Shown in pieces: positions 55,493-63,924 of a stretch of 64,000 nt of DNA. The translations under genes and the position numbers were made by a program. Position 1 is the stretch's first letter; each line of letters opens with the position of its first letter. The notes under the pieces are model-generated. The model did not search any database. It was not told the origin of the DNA and saw nothing but the letters and a program-made list of their open reading frames with translations. Source of the DNA: Couchioplanes azureus (GTDB lineage Bacteria > Actinomycetota > Actinomycetes > Mycobacteriales > Micromonosporaceae); the NCBI RefSeq assembly GCF_014648355.1, contig NZ_BMQY01000001.1:186001-250000 (forward strand), given 5' to 3'.

Positions 55493-57127
55493 GTGCGCCG
55501 GCCGATCACCTCCCTCCTCGGGCGCCTGCTGCGCCTGCCGCCGCCTCGCACGACGTACTCGGTGAACCACGGCGTCCCCATCCCGATGAGCGACGGCGTA
55601 CGCCTCCGCGCCACCCACTACGCCCCCGCGGGGAAGGCGCGGGGCACGGTGCTGGTGCGCACCCCGTACGGCCGGGGCCTGCCGGCGTCGCTGGTGCACG
55701 GCCACATGCTGGCCGCCCGGGGCTATCACGTGGTGGTGAGCAGCGTCCGCGGCACGTTCGGCTCGGGCGGGACGTTCGTGCCGATGGCGCAGGAGACCGC
55801 CGACGGCCGGGACACGGTGGCGTGGCTGCGCACCCGCGACTGGTTCGACGGGCGGCTCGCCACGCTCGGCGGCTCGTACCTCGGCTGGACGCAGTGGACG
55901 TTGCTGCAGGATCCCCCGCCTGAGCTGCGCACGGCGGTCGTCGCCGTCGGCCCGCACGACTTCCGCACCGCCGTCTTCGGCACGGGCGCGTTCACCCTCG
56001 GCGACTTCCTGAGCTGGAGCCATCAGATCGCCGGCCAGGAGGAGCGCGGTCTGCGCCGGATCCGGCACGTCGCGACCGCGGCCCGCCGGATCCGTCCGGG
56101 CCTGCACGGGTTGCCGCTGGCGGACGCCGCCGAGCCGGTGCTGCGCGGGCGGGCGCCGTGGTACCGGGAGTGGCTGTCGCATCCCGATGAGACGGACCCG
56201 TTCTGGGTCCCCTACCGCGCGGGTGGGGCCCTGGAGCGGGTGACGGTGCCGGTGATGCTGGTCAGCGGCTGGCAGGATCTGTTCCTGGACCAGACCCTCC
56301 AGCAGTACGAAGCCCTGCGCGAGCGAGGGGTCGAGGTGTCGCTGCTGGTCGGGCCGTGGACCCACGTGGGCGTCGCGACGAAGGGCGCACCCCGGGCGGA
56401 GCCCGCGACGCTGGCCTGGCTGGACCGCCACCTCGCCGCCGACACCCGCCCGCCCCCGACCGCCCCGACCCCGGGCCCGGTCACCGTCCACCGCACCGGC
56501 GAGAAGCGGTGGCACGAGCTCACGAGCTGGCCGCCGCCGACCACCCCGGCCCGTTTCGGCCTCCGCGCCGACGGCACGCTGGTGGAAAGACTCCACACCG
56601 ACCCCGCCGCTGAGGCGGTCAGGTTCCGCTACGACCCGGCGGATCCCACGCCGTCGGTCGGCGGGCGGGTGCTGTCCGGCTCGGCGGGTGTGCGTGACAA
56701 CCGCGCCCTCGAGGCACGGGACGACGTGCTGACCTTCTCGACCGCGCCGCTCGTGACCCACCTGGACGTGGCCGGCTCCCCCGTCGTCGAGCTGGCGGTC
56801 TCGGTGGACAACCCCCACGCGGACGTCTTCCTGCGGCTCTGCGACGTCGACCGCACCGGCCGCTCCCGCAACTTCTCGGACGCGCTGCTGCGGCTCGACC
56901 CGTCCGTGCCCGCCGGCCGGGTGCAGCGCCTGACCGTCCGCCTCGACCAGTGCTTCCACCGGGTGGCGGCCGGGCACCGGCTGCGGCTGCAGGTCTCGGG
57001 CGGCGCCCACCCACGCTACGCCCGGAACCTGGGCACGGACGGCACGCCCGCGCACGGCTCGGAGACCGCCCCGTCCTGGCACACCGTCCACTGTGCCGAA
57101 ACCTTCCTGGTTCTCCCCGCGAGCTGA
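55493..57127 (+). CDS. CocE/NonD-family alpha/beta hydrolase
   Basis: 544 aa from GTG 55493 (AAGGA ahead); TTG 55457 in frame is less likely. X-Pro dipeptidyl-peptidase (S15) fold: nucleophile Ser128 in GGSYLGWTQW, oxyanion region RTPYGRG, DVRGT-like SSVRGTFGS, catalytic Asp near SGWQDLFLDQTL, His in GPWTHVG, and a C-terminal jelly-roll (about 370-540). Acyl-ester or peptide hydrolase; substrate unknown. Divergent from the kinase, 394 bases apart. Confidence 0.92.
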   Translation: MRRPITSLLGRLLRLPPPRTTYSVNHGVPIPMSDGVRLRATHYAPAGKARGTVLVRTPYGRGLPASLVHGHMLAARGYHVVVSSVRGTFGSGGTFVPMAQETADGRDTVAWLRTRDWFDGRLATLGGSYLGWTQWTLLQDPPPELRTAVVAVGPHDFRTAVFGTGAFTLGDFLSWSHQIAGQEERGLRRIRHVATAARRIRPGLHGLPLADAAEPVLRGRAPWYREWLSHPDETDPFWVPYRAGGALERVTVPVMLVSGWQDLFLDQTLQQYEALRERGVEVSLLVGPWTHVGVATKGAPRAEPATLAWLDRHLAADTRPPPTAPTPGPVTVHRTGEKRWHELTSWPPPTTPARFGLRADGTLVERLHTDPAAEAVRFRYDPADPTPSVGGRVLSGSAGVRDNRALEARDDVLTFSTAPLVTHLDVAGSPVVELAVSVDNPHADVFLRLCDVDRTGRSRNFSDALLRLDPSVPAGRVQRLTVRLDQCFHRVAAGHRLRLQVSGGAHPRYARNLGTDGTPAHGSETAPSWHTVHCAETFLVLPAS

Positions 57128-57140
57128 CGGCGAGGCACCC

Positions 57141-58295
57141 TCAGAGACAGGCCAGCCGCTCGAACTCCTGCTGCGCCCCGCTCCACAGGAAGTCGCCGAC
57201 CTGCGTGAAGGCGATCGCGGTCAGGCCCTCGTGCGGATCGTTGCACCAGGTCGTGCCGTAGCCGCCGGACCAGCCGTACCGCCCGGGGCCCGACGTCGCG
57301 TCCGCCGCGACGGTGACCTTCATGCCGAACCCCCAGCCGGCCCCGCCGAGCAGCGTGCGGGCCGACTCCACCTGTGCGGGCGTCAGCCGGTTGCTCGTCA
57401 TCAGCTCGACCGACTGCTCGGAGAGCACCCGGGTGCCGCCGTGGACGCCGCGGTCGAGCAGCATCCGGGCGAAGGTGTGGAACTCGTCGACGGTGGACAC
57501 CAGCCCGCCCGCGCCCGAGGGGAAGACCGGTGGCTCGCTCCAGACTTCCGGGCCCGTGCCGGTGCGCTCGGTCATCGTGTCCGCGCCCGGCTCGGTCAGG
57601 TAGTGGCTCGGCAGGTCGTGGGCTCGGGAGGCAGGCAACCAGAAGCCCGTCTCCCGCATGCCGAGCGGGTCGAAGAGCCGCTCGCGCAGGACGTCGCCGA
57701 GAGGCTTGCCCGCCGCCCGGGCCACCAGCACGCCGAGCACCAGGCTGCCGACGTTGTACTGCCAGCGCTCGCCGGGCTGGTGCATCAGCGGCAGCGTGCC
57801 GAACCGGCGGATCCACTCGTCGGGATCGTGCCGGGTGCGCGGGTCGGGCGGGCCGAGCACGAGGCCCAGCTCGTCCGAGCGCCGGTTGACCGGCCAGGGC
57901 GGGTCGAACGACGGCTCGGTGATCAGGCCGAACCCCATCCGGAAGGTCAGCAGGTCCTCCACCGTCACCGGCCGGTGCGGGGCGACCGTGTCGTCCAGCG
58001 GACCGTCGACGCGGGCCAGCACCCGCTGCCCGGCCAGCTCCGGCAGGAGGCGGTGAACGGGCTCCTCCAGGTCGATGACGTCGTCCTCGACCAGGACCAT
58101 CGTGGCGGCGGCGAGGACCGGCTTGGTGAGCGAGGCGATCCGGAAGACGGTGTCGCGGCGCATCGGCACGTCCCCGCCGAACGAGGTCGTGCCGATCGTG
58201 TCGACTTGCACCTGGTCGCCCCGGGCGACGAGCGTGACGATTCCCGGGAACTCGCCACGCTCGACGCGGACTGCCATCGCCTCGTGCAATCTCAT
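57141..58295 (-). CDS. Serine hydrolase, class C beta-lactamase/esterase family
   Basis: 384 aa with catalytic SLTK (Ser55-Lys58) and the Tyr180 motif QYNVGSL (YxN type with Val between). The third motif (KTG/HTG class) appears as WSGGYGTTW near 330. No signal peptide is seen, so a cytosolic esterase or D-aminopeptidase-like enzyme is more likely than a true beta-lactamase. Convergent with the CocE gene, 13 bases apart. Confidence 0.9.
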   Translation of the reverse strand: MRLHEAMAVRVERGEFPGIVTLVARGDQVQVDTIGTTSFGGDVPMRRDTVFRIASLTKPVLAAATMVLVEDDVIDLEEPVHRLLPELAGQRVLARVDGPLDDTVAPHRPVTVEDLLTFRMGFGLITEPSFDPPWPVNRRSDELGLVLGPPDPRTRHDPDEWIRRFGTLPLMHQPGERWQYNVGSLVLGVLVARAAGKPLGDVLRERLFDPLGMRETGFWLPASRAHDLPSHYLTEPGADTMTERTGTGPEVWSEPPVFPSGAGGLVSTVDEFHTFARMLLDRGVHGGTRVLSEQSVELMTSNRLTPAQVESARTLLGGAGWGFGMKVTVAADATSGPGRYGWSGGYGTTWCNDPHEGLTAIAFTQVGDFLWSGAQQEFERLACL

Positions 58296-58327
58296 GGCGC
58301 CACCATGCCAGGAGGCTCCGACAGAAA

Positions 58328-59323
58328 TCAGAATCCGGCGAGGACGGTCTTGCCGATCGTCGAACCGGCCTCGATCGCCGCGTGCGCCCGGCGCAGGCCG
58401 GCGGCGTCGATCTTCTCGATGAGAGTGGTCATCGTGGTGTGCAGCACTCCCTTGTCGACCAGCTCGGCGGCCTGGCGCAGGATCTCGTGCTGCGCCGTGC
58501 TGGCGGGATCGTGCAGGGCCCGGGTGAACATCAGCTCCCAGTGCCAGGCGATGCTCTTGGACATCAGCGGCGACACGTTCAGATCCGGCGCGTTGTCGAT
58601 CGCCACCACGGCCCCGAAGGGCTTCACGATCTGCGCGAACGTCTCCATCATGCCGGCCGAGTGCGTCGAGAACACGTAGTCGACGCCGTCCGGCAGCGCG
58701 GCGGCGAGATCGCCGTGATGGTCGACGACGCGGTGCGCACCGCGGTCGAGCACGTACTGCCGGGACTCGGGACGCGACGCCGTACCGATGACCTCGAGGT
58801 CGGTCAGTTGCCGGGCGAGCTGGACGGCGATGGCGCCGACCCCGCCGGCGGCGCCGAGGACGAGCAGGGTGCCCGTACTGTCGGCGGTCAGCCGCAGCCG
58901 GTCGAAGAGGGCCTCCCAGGCGGTCAGCGTGGTCAGCGGCAGCGCCGCGGCCTGCGCGAAGTCCAGCGTCGCGGGCTTGGGGCCGGTGATCCGCTCGTCC
59001 ACGAGGTGGAACTCGGCGTTGGTGCCGGGCCGCGCGATCGAGCCGGCGTACCAGACCTCGTCGCCGGGACGGAAGAGGGTGACCGCCGGGCCGACGCGCT
59101 CCACCACACCGGCCGCGTCGTAGCCGAGGATCTTGGGTTCGCCCTGGGGGTCGTTGCCCGCCCGTACCTTCACGTCCACCGGGTTGACCGAGACGGCCCG
59201 GACCCGGACGAGAAGGTCGTGCTCGCCCGGCTCCGGCACCGGAAGCTGCAGGTCCAGCAGGGAAGAAGGATCGGAGACGGGCAAGCTGTTGCGGTAGCCC
59301 ACCGCTCGCATGAGATCAACCAT
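58328..59323 (-). CDS. Zinc-type alcohol dehydrogenase-like / quinone oxidoreductase
   Basis: 331 aa MDR-superfamily enzyme without zinc-ligand Cys residues: GroES-like half (YDAAGVVERVGPAVTLFRPGDEVWY) and NADPH-binding half with LVLGAAGGVGAIAVQLARQL. This is the ZADH/QOR type that reduces quinones or enones. ATG 59323 is used; ATG 59311 (MRAVGYRN) is an in-frame alternative nearer family starts. It is divergent from an HxlR regulator, a known pairing for quinone response. Confidence 0.92.
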   Translation of the reverse strand: MVDLMRAVGYRNSLPVSDPSSLLDLQLPVPEPGEHDLLVRVRAVSVNPVDVKVRAGNDPQGEPKILGYDAAGVVERVGPAVTLFRPGDEVWYAGSIARPGTNAEFHLVDERITGPKPATLDFAQAAALPLTTLTAWEALFDRLRLTADSTGTLLVLGAAGGVGAIAVQLARQLTDLEVIGTASRPESRQYVLDRGAHRVVDHHGDLAAALPDGVDYVFSTHSAGMMETFAQIVKPFGAVVAIDNAPDLNVSPLMSKSIAWHWELMFTRALHDPASTAQHEILRQAAELVDKGVLHTTMTTLIEKIDAAGLRRAHAAIEAGSTIGKTVLAGF

Positions 59324-59346
59324 GCCGGGAAGCTATTCCGTACGCC

Positions 59347-59388
59347 CTAGTTACCGTCAACGGACACTAGTTTCCGATGGGTACTAAG
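59347..59388. promoter_or_regulatory. Putative HxlR operator: CTAGTTWCCG direct repeats
   Basis: CTAGTTACCG (59347-59356) recurs as CTAGTTTCCG (59367-59376), exactly 20 bp on, about two helical turns; GGTACTA (59380-59386) completes an inverted partner of TAGTTACC. It fills the 73-base gap between the oxidoreductase and hxlR, fitting cooperative regulator binding. Confidence 0.5.
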
Positions 59389-59396
59389 ATGGCGGG

Positions 59397-59783
59397 ATGG
59401 CTACCACCTCCTGCGGCCGCGCACACGACGTCTACGACGCGTCCTGCCCCTGCCGTCCGATGCTGGATCTGCTGGCCAACAAGTGGAGCACCCTCGCCCT
59501 CGGCGCCCTGGAGGACGGCCCGCGACGCTTCGGCGCGCTGCGCGCCAAGCTCGAGGGGGTCAGCCCGAAAGTGCTCACCGCCACACTGCGCCGCCTGGAA
59601 GAGCACGGCCTGATCGACCGCACGGTCTATCCCGCCGTGCCCCTGCACGTCGAGTATTCGCTGACCCCGCTGGGCCGCGACGCGTGCGAGCCGCTCGCCC
59701 ACCTGCGCCGCTGGGTCCAGGACAACATCGACCGCTTCCCGGCGGGAATCATGTCGGCCCCCAAGGTCCGCGTCGCGCCATGA
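59397..59783 (+). CDS. HxlR-family regulator (QorR/YodB-like)
   Basis: 128 aa winged helix: LLANKWSTLALGAL, RRFGALRAKLEGVSPKVLTATLRRLEEHGLI and the wing PLHVEYSLTPLG. Cys6 plus Cys17/Cys19 (ASCPC) near the N-terminus resemble the redox Cys of quinone-sensing HxlR members. Together with the divergent oxidoreductase this suggests repression relieved by electrophiles. Its last 48 bases belong to an 87-bp tandem duplication. Confidence 0.92.
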   Translation: MATTSCGRAHDVYDASCPCRPMLDLLANKWSTLALGALEDGPRRFGALRAKLEGVSPKVLTATLRRLEEHGLIDRTVYPAVPLHVEYSLTPLGRDACEPLAHLRRWVQDNIDRFPAGIMSAPKVRVAP

Positions 59784-59909
59784 GTTGTCCATGGCGCCAC
59801 CTGCCGGCCCGGCCCGGCGCCCTTCCCGGCCGGAATTCTGTCGGCCCCCAGGGATAGCGTCTCGCCATGACCGATCAGTGGCGCCACCTGCCCGCCGCCG
59901 CCCGGCCCA
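59736..59909. repeat. 87-bp imperfect tandem duplication
   Basis: Copy A 59736-59822 and copy B 59823-59909 align over their length (both open TTCCCGGCSGGAAT and contain TCGGCCCCCA, CGCCATGA and TGGCGCCACCTGCC). Copy A spans the end of hxlR; copy B contains the start of the next gene, whose ATG (59867) matches the ATG at 59780 in copy A. Confidence 0.8.
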
Positions 59910-60337
59910 TCGCCGCGGCCACCGCCGCCGCGGCGAAAGCGGCCCAGGAGCGGGACCGAGAGTCCCTCACCGAGGCGGTGGCCCAGCTCGGCGCGCAGGA
60001 CCAGACCCAGACCGGGCTCATCTTGGGTACGGCGGTGCGCCTGCAACTGGAAGCGGCCCACCCCGACGGCCTCGACGCCGACGACGTCCGCGCCGTCCTC
60101 GACAAGAGCGTGCGGTCCGCAGCCACCTGGTGCCCCGAGACGGACCCGCAGGTGATGCTCTACCTCCTGGCGAGCGCCCTGGGAGTCTGGGACGACGACG
60201 GCTCCCCGCCGCCGCCACCCGCCCCGCTCGCGCTGCACGCCGTGCTGCTGATCACCCACCTGAGCGGCACCCGGCCGATCGCCGAGGTCGTCACCGCCGC
60301 ACTCCGCGAGATCCAGCACGCGCAGCTCGACGACTAG
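59867..60337 (+). CDS. Hypothetical helical protein
   Basis: 156 aa, Ala-rich, mainly alpha-helical by composition, with a PPPPP stretch at about 113-119 and no membrane segment or signal. No family recognised. ATG 59867 lies in copy B of the 87-bp duplication, with no convincing ribosome site (GGGATAGCG 6 bases upstream). The coding signal (strong third-position GC) supports a real gene. Confidence 0.65.
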   Translation: MTDQWRHLPAAARPIAAATAAAAKAAQERDRESLTEAVAQLGAQDQTQTGLILGTAVRLQLEAAHPDGLDADDVRAVLDKSVRSAATWCPETDPQVMLYLLASALGVWDDDGSPPPPPAPLALHAVLLITHLSGTRPIAEVVTAALREIQHAQLDD

Positions 60338-60370
60338 GAGGGGCTCGGGCAAGCGATGGCCGCCCGAGCG

Positions 60371-60653
60371 GCCGAGCATGGCGCCGCACCCGGGCTTGGC
60401 GCGACAGCCGGGCATGGCGCCGTAGCCAGGCTGAGCGTTACAGCCGGGCATGGCGCCCAGCCAGGCTCAGCGTTACAGCGGGGCATGGCGCCCAGCCAGG
60501 CTCAGCGTTACAGCCGGGCATGGCGCCGCAGCCACGCTTGGCGTGGCAGCCAGGCACGGCGACGGCCGGGCTTGGCACGTCAGCCGGCACCGCGCGACGG
60601 CCCTGGCTTGGCGCGACAGCCGGCACCGCGCGGCAGCCGGGCTCGACGCGGCA
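60371..60653. repeat. 36-bp tandem repeat array, eight units
   Basis: Units of 34-36 bp start at 60371, 60407, 60443, 60478, 60513, 60549, 60583 and 60619, with approximate consensus GCCGGGCATGGCGCCGCAGC then CAGGCTNAGCGTTACA. Unit lengths of 35 and 34 break all reading frames, so coding is unlikely. It fills most of the 417-base gap 60338-60754. No spacers, so it is not a CRISPR array. Confidence 0.85.
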
Positions 60654-60754
60654 GTCGGCACGCGGCGGGATGAATCGATGAGCGGTACGGGTCGTTGAGC
60701 CCTTCGGCGGCGGCATTTCGGCCGGCGCCGACAGCTGCCCGACAGGAGTCCGCC

Positions 60755-61840
60755 ATGGCCAAGGAACGACCGGTGACCGCCGGCGGCAGGACGGCGAACG
60801 ACCACGGCGGCCATCCCGCCGCTCCCGACCCGCAGGCGACCCGCCCCGCACCCCCGGCCGTCACCCCGGGCCCTCGCCGTCCGGCCTCGGGAAGTCCCGC
60901 CGACCCCCGCCCGATCCCCCCGCCCTTCCTGAACCTCGAGGAGGGAGAGGCGCCAGCCCCGCACGGCGAAGCATCCGGCCCAGCGCCGCAGTCGGCGTCG
61001 GCACCGGCGGCACCGGCATCGGCACCGGCATCCGCATCGGCATCGGCATCGGCATCGGCATCGGCATCGGCATCGGCATCGATCGTCGCCGAGCCGGCCC
61101 ACGTGGCCGACCCGGCTTACGTGGCCGACCCGGCTTACGTGGCCGACCCGGCTTACGTGGCCGACCCGGCTTACATGGCCGAGCCGGCCGCAACGGCAGC
61201 ACGGGACGAAGCGGCCACCGACGGCCGAGCAGCCGGACCGAGCCAGCCAGCGGAGCAAGCCGACACAGCCGGGCAGACCGACACGTCCGGCCAAGTGCAG
61301 ACAGCCGGGCAAACCCACACAGGCGGCCATGTCCACAGAGCCGGACAGGTTCAAGCCCGGCAGATGCTGGCGGATGGTCAGAGTCAGGCAGTGGGGCGTG
61401 GTGAGGTCACCGAGCGGCGGGGAGAGACGCCGAAGCGGGGGGTAGCCAAGGTTCCGTCTCCTCGGCCGGTGCTGCCCGGGCTGCAACTGCAGCCGATGGT
61501 CCACGTGGCGGACATGCCGGCCGCGATCGGGTTCTACGAGCAGCTGGGCGGTGAGCTGATCCACGGGGAGCGGGGCGGCGACTGGGTGCTCATGCAGGTG
61601 GGTACCGCCCAGATCGGACTTGTCACCCGGCCACCCGACCCGGCGCAGGGTGAGAGCACCGTCGAGCTCAACTTCTCGGCGACCATGCCCCTCGAGCGCC
61701 TGGAGAAGCAGTTGCGTGACCGTGGCGTCACCATCGTGCGGCTGGCCACGGATCCGGATCTCGGCATCCGCCTGCACGTCGAGACGCCGGACGGCATGCC
61801 GGTCAAGATTCACCAGGTGGAGCCGGACCTCATGATCTGA
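60755..61840 (+). CDS. VOC-domain protein with long disordered repeat N-terminus
   Basis: 361 aa from ATG 60755 (CAGGAG ahead). Residues 1-240 are low-complexity: Pro/Ala-rich, an alternating Ala-Ser run (about 88-110) and five 6-residue AD/EPA-Y/H-V/M units. Residues about 250-360 form a glyoxalase/bleomycin-resistance-like domain (VHVADMPAAIGFYEQLGGEL ... GIRLHVETPDGMPVKIHQVEP) without obvious metal ligands at all sites. The N-terminal half is unusual for this family and built on tandem DNA repeats. Confidence 0.8.
   Translation: MAKERPVTAGGRTANDHGGHPAAPDPQATRPAPPAVTPGPRRPASGSPADPRPIPPPFLNLEEGEAPAPHGEASGPAPQSASAPAAPASAPASASASASASASASASASIVAEPAHVADPAYVADPAYVADPAYVADPAYMAEPAATAARDEAATDGRAAGPSQPAEQADTAGQTDTSGQVQTAGQTHTGGHVHRAGQVQARQMLADGQSQAVGRGEVTERRGETPKRGVAKVPSPRPVLPGLQLQPMVHVADMPAAIGFYEQLGGELIHGERGGDWVLMQVGTAQIGLVTRPPDPAQGESTVELNFSATMPLERLEKQLRDRGVTIVRLATDPDLGIRLHVETPDGMPVKIHQVEPDLMI
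61014..61177 (+). repeat. Coding hexamer and 18-bp repeats in the VOC gene
   Basis: A GCATCG/GGCATC hexamer run (about 61014-61082) is followed by five 18-bp units of GCCGACCCGGCTTACGTG at 61088, 61106, 61124, 61142 and 61160. Both periods are multiples of 3, so the frame is kept; they encode Ala-Ser and ADPAYV units. Confidence 0.85.
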
Positions 61841-61888
61841 GGCCCTCCGCCGGCTCAGGAACGCCGATACGTTGCACCACGGGCGGGA

Positions 61889-62704
61889 TCACGAGTCGAG
61901 GGCGGGACCGCGGCCGGGACCGGGATCGGGACGGAAGCCGGCGTCGAGATCAGGACCGGGGCTGGCGTCGACGCCGGGGCTGGGCTGAGAGCCGAGGTCG
62001 AGGCTGTGCTGAGAGCCGGCGTCGAGGCTGGGGCTGGACTGGGGAGCCGAGCTGGGTGAGGAGACCAGGCCCGAGCTGGGCTGGGCGCCGGGGCTGGGTC
62101 GGGAGCCGGGGCTGGGCTCGGAGCCGGGGCTGGGCTGGGAAGCGGGCTGGGGACCGGGGCCGGGCTGGGGACCGGGGCCGGGCTGGGGACCGGGGCCGGG
62201 CTGGGGACCGGGGCCGGGCTGGGGACCGGGGCTGGGTTGCGGGGCTGGATGTGCCGGTGGGCGGCGGGAAGTCGGTGGGCAGGCGCTCGCGCGGTGCACC
62301 GCGGACGGGACCGCCAGGCGGAGGATGAGCAGGCCGATCAGCGCTCCGGCGGTGTTGGCGATCAGGTCGTTCACGTCGATCGTGCGGCGGCTGCCGAGGG
62401 TGAGGCCGAGCACCAGCTGCACCCCCTCGATCGACGCGCTGGCCGCCAGGGCGCGCAGGCCGGTCGCCCGGAGGCTGTCGGTCGCCGGCCACAGCAGGGG
62501 CAGGAGCACGCCGAACGGGATGAACATGATGACGTTCAGCGTGAAGCTCGGCGCGTCGACGTCGCCGGGGATCCAGTGGACCATGGTCATGAACGGTTCG
62601 CCCGCCCAGTAGGAGGCGGGCCGGACGCGGATCGGGAAGATCGTGATGGCGACGACGCAGGCGGCGTACAGGAGGAGGATTCCGATCGTCGCGCGGCGCC
62701 ACAT
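61889..62704 (-). CDS. VanZ-family membrane protein with Pro/Gly repeat tail
   Basis: 271 aa. Four membrane helices in residues 1-135 with VanZ hallmarks: NVIMFIPFGVLLPLL, ASASIEGVQLVLGLTLGSRRTIDVNDLIANTAGALIG (split here for reading). VanZ relatives confer teicoplanin or lipoglycopeptide tolerance. Residues 150-271 are Pro/Gly/Ser/Gln repeats encoded by an 18-bp array. ATG at 62704. Confidence 0.88.
   Translation of the reverse strand: MWRRATIGILLLYAACVVAITIFPIRVRPASYWAGEPFMTMVHWIPGDVDAPSFTLNVIMFIPFGVLLPLLWPATDSLRATGLRALAASASIEGVQLVLGLTLGSRRTIDVNDLIANTAGALIGLLILRLAVPSAVHRASACPPTSRRPPAHPAPQPSPGPQPGPGPQPGPGPQPGPGPQPGPGPQPASQPSPGSEPSPGSRPSPGAQPSSGLVSSPSSAPQSSPSLDAGSQHSLDLGSQPSPGVDASPGPDLDAGFRPDPGPGRGPALDS
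62147..62236. repeat. 18-bp tandem repeat in the VanZ tail, five units
   Basis: CTGGGGACCGGGGCCGGG units start at 62147, 62165, 62183, 62201 and 62219; on the minus strand they encode PGPGPQ. Looser related units extend left to about 62085. In frame, so the tail length may vary between strains. Confidence 0.85.
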
Positions 62705-62754
62705 GATCCTTCAACGGTAGGCGACCGGGGAAATCACGGTTGACCGGCCGGGCG

Positions 62755-63090
62755 TCACGCGCCGCGCGGAGCGTACATGATCACCGCGACGCCGAGGAGG
62801 CAGAGGATCGCGCCGAGGACGTCCCAGCGGTCGGGGCGGAAGCCGTCGAGGAGCATGCCCCAGCCCAGGGACCCGGCCACGAACACCCCGCCGTACGCGG
62901 CCAGGATCCGCCCGAAGTGTGGGTCCGGCTGCAGGGTGGCGACGAACCCGTAGGCGCCGAGAGCGGCCACCCCGGCACCCACGAAGAGCAGGCCCCGATG
63001 TTCCCGCACGCCCTGCCAGACGAGCCAGGCGCCGCCGATCTCGGCGAGGGCGGCGAGCAGGAACAACGCGACCGACCGCAGCACCGACAT
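62755..63090 (-). CDS. YnfA/UPF0060-family small membrane protein
   Basis: 111 aa from ATG 63090 (MSVLRSV); MLHM at 63099 is an alternative. Four membrane helices with the family signatures [39 protein letters not shown] and [20 protein letters not shown]. Distantly SMR-like, function uncertain. The open frame continues upstream through the 17-bp repeat but that part is not family-like. Confidence 0.93.
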   Translation of the reverse strand: MSVLRSVALFLLAALAEIGGAWLVWQGVREHRGLLFVGAGVAALGAYGFVATLQPDPHFGRILAAYGGVFVAGSLGWGMLLDGFRPDRWDVLGAILCLLGVAVIMYAPRGA

Positions 63091-63138
63091 GTGCAGCATT
63101 CTCACCGACAGCCACCCGCCGAGGACCACACCCCCGCC

Positions 63139-63274
63139 GGGGCAACCGACCCGCCCGGGCAACCGACCCGCCCGGGCAACCGACCCGCCCGGGCAACCGA
63201 CCCGCCCGGGCAACCGACCCGCCCGGGCAACCGACCCGCCCGGGCAACCGACCCGCCCGGGCAACCGACCCGCC
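63139..63274. repeat. 17-bp tandem repeat, eight units
   Basis: CGGGCAACCGACCCGCC repeats without interruption from 63139 (first base G) at 63156, 63173, 63190, 63207, 63224, 63241 and 63258, then decays. 17 bp is not a multiple of 3, so it is probably non-coding. It lies 48 bases upstream of the YnfA-like start, in the gap 63091-63567, which otherwise holds nothing I recognise. Confidence 0.9.
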
Positions 63275-63567
63275 GGGGCAACTGCCTCACCGAAACGCCA
63301 AGCCCGGGGCGGCGGGACCAGCGAAAAGGGCAGGCGGACAAGGGGCGTGAAGCCGACAGGAGGCAGGGCCAGTGGTTCGGCACGAGGCAGGGCGGGCGCG
63401 GTGCCGGCACGATGCCGGGGCCAGTGGGGCGGCACGAACCCCCAGTGAGGCGGCCAGGTGACCAGAGCCGATGGAACCGGCAAGACGCCACAGGGCCGGT
63501 GGATGCCGGCGAGATTCCGCGGGCGGGCGGAAGCCGGCAGGGCCGTGGGCCGGTGCGGCCGCGCCGG

Positions 63568-63924
63568 TCAGCTCGGGCGCAGGCCCACGGAGGTCCGCGG
63601 GTTGGGCGGCTCGGCACAGCCCAGCAGGCCGACCAGGCCGGAGATCCAGAGCTGCCGGTACACCGTCGGGCTGGGGTGGCTCACCACGAGCTTCACCCCG
63701 GAGGCCGCGGCGGCGTGGAAGCAGGCCACCAGGATGCCGATGCCGATGCTGTCGATCAACATCACCCGTTGGAGGTCGAGGTCTATCCGTGCCGGCGTCT
63801 GCGAGGTCAGGACGTCGTTGACGGCGTCCCGCATGACGTGGGCGTTGTCGAGGTCGATCTCTCCGCTCGGGGCGATCTCGACGGTTCCGTCGGCCAATTG
63901 GCGAGTGGTGATCGGCAGATACAC
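63568..63924 (-). CDS. STAS-domain anti-anti-sigma factor
   Basis: 118 aa SpoIIAA-like STAS domain: VEIAPSGEIDLDNAHVMRDA (15-34) and the phosphorylation loop LIDSIGIGIL with Ser59. It would bind and sequester an anti-sigma kinase when dephosphorylated. No kinase partner is in the window. ATG 63924. A C-terminal tail after about residue 100 is Pro/Arg-rich. The 76 bases to the window end show no gene. Confidence 0.92.
   Translation of the reverse strand: MYLPITTRQLADGTVEIAPSGEIDLDNAHVMRDAVNDVLTSQTPARIDLDLQRVMLIDSIGIGILVACFHAAAASGVKLVVSHPSPTVYRQLWISGLVGLLGCAEPPNPRTSVGLRPS

Noticed and set aside
57141..58295. Antibiotic-resistance beta-lactamase
   Set aside because: No signal peptide and a non-standard third motif; an esterase/peptidase-like role is more likely.
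60371..60653. 36-bp repeats as CRISPR or as a coding repeat protein
   Set aside because: No spacers between units, and 34- and 35-bp units shift every frame.
63139..63274. 17-bp repeats as a CRISPR array
   Set aside because: Units are contiguous with no spacers, and there are no cas genes in the window.
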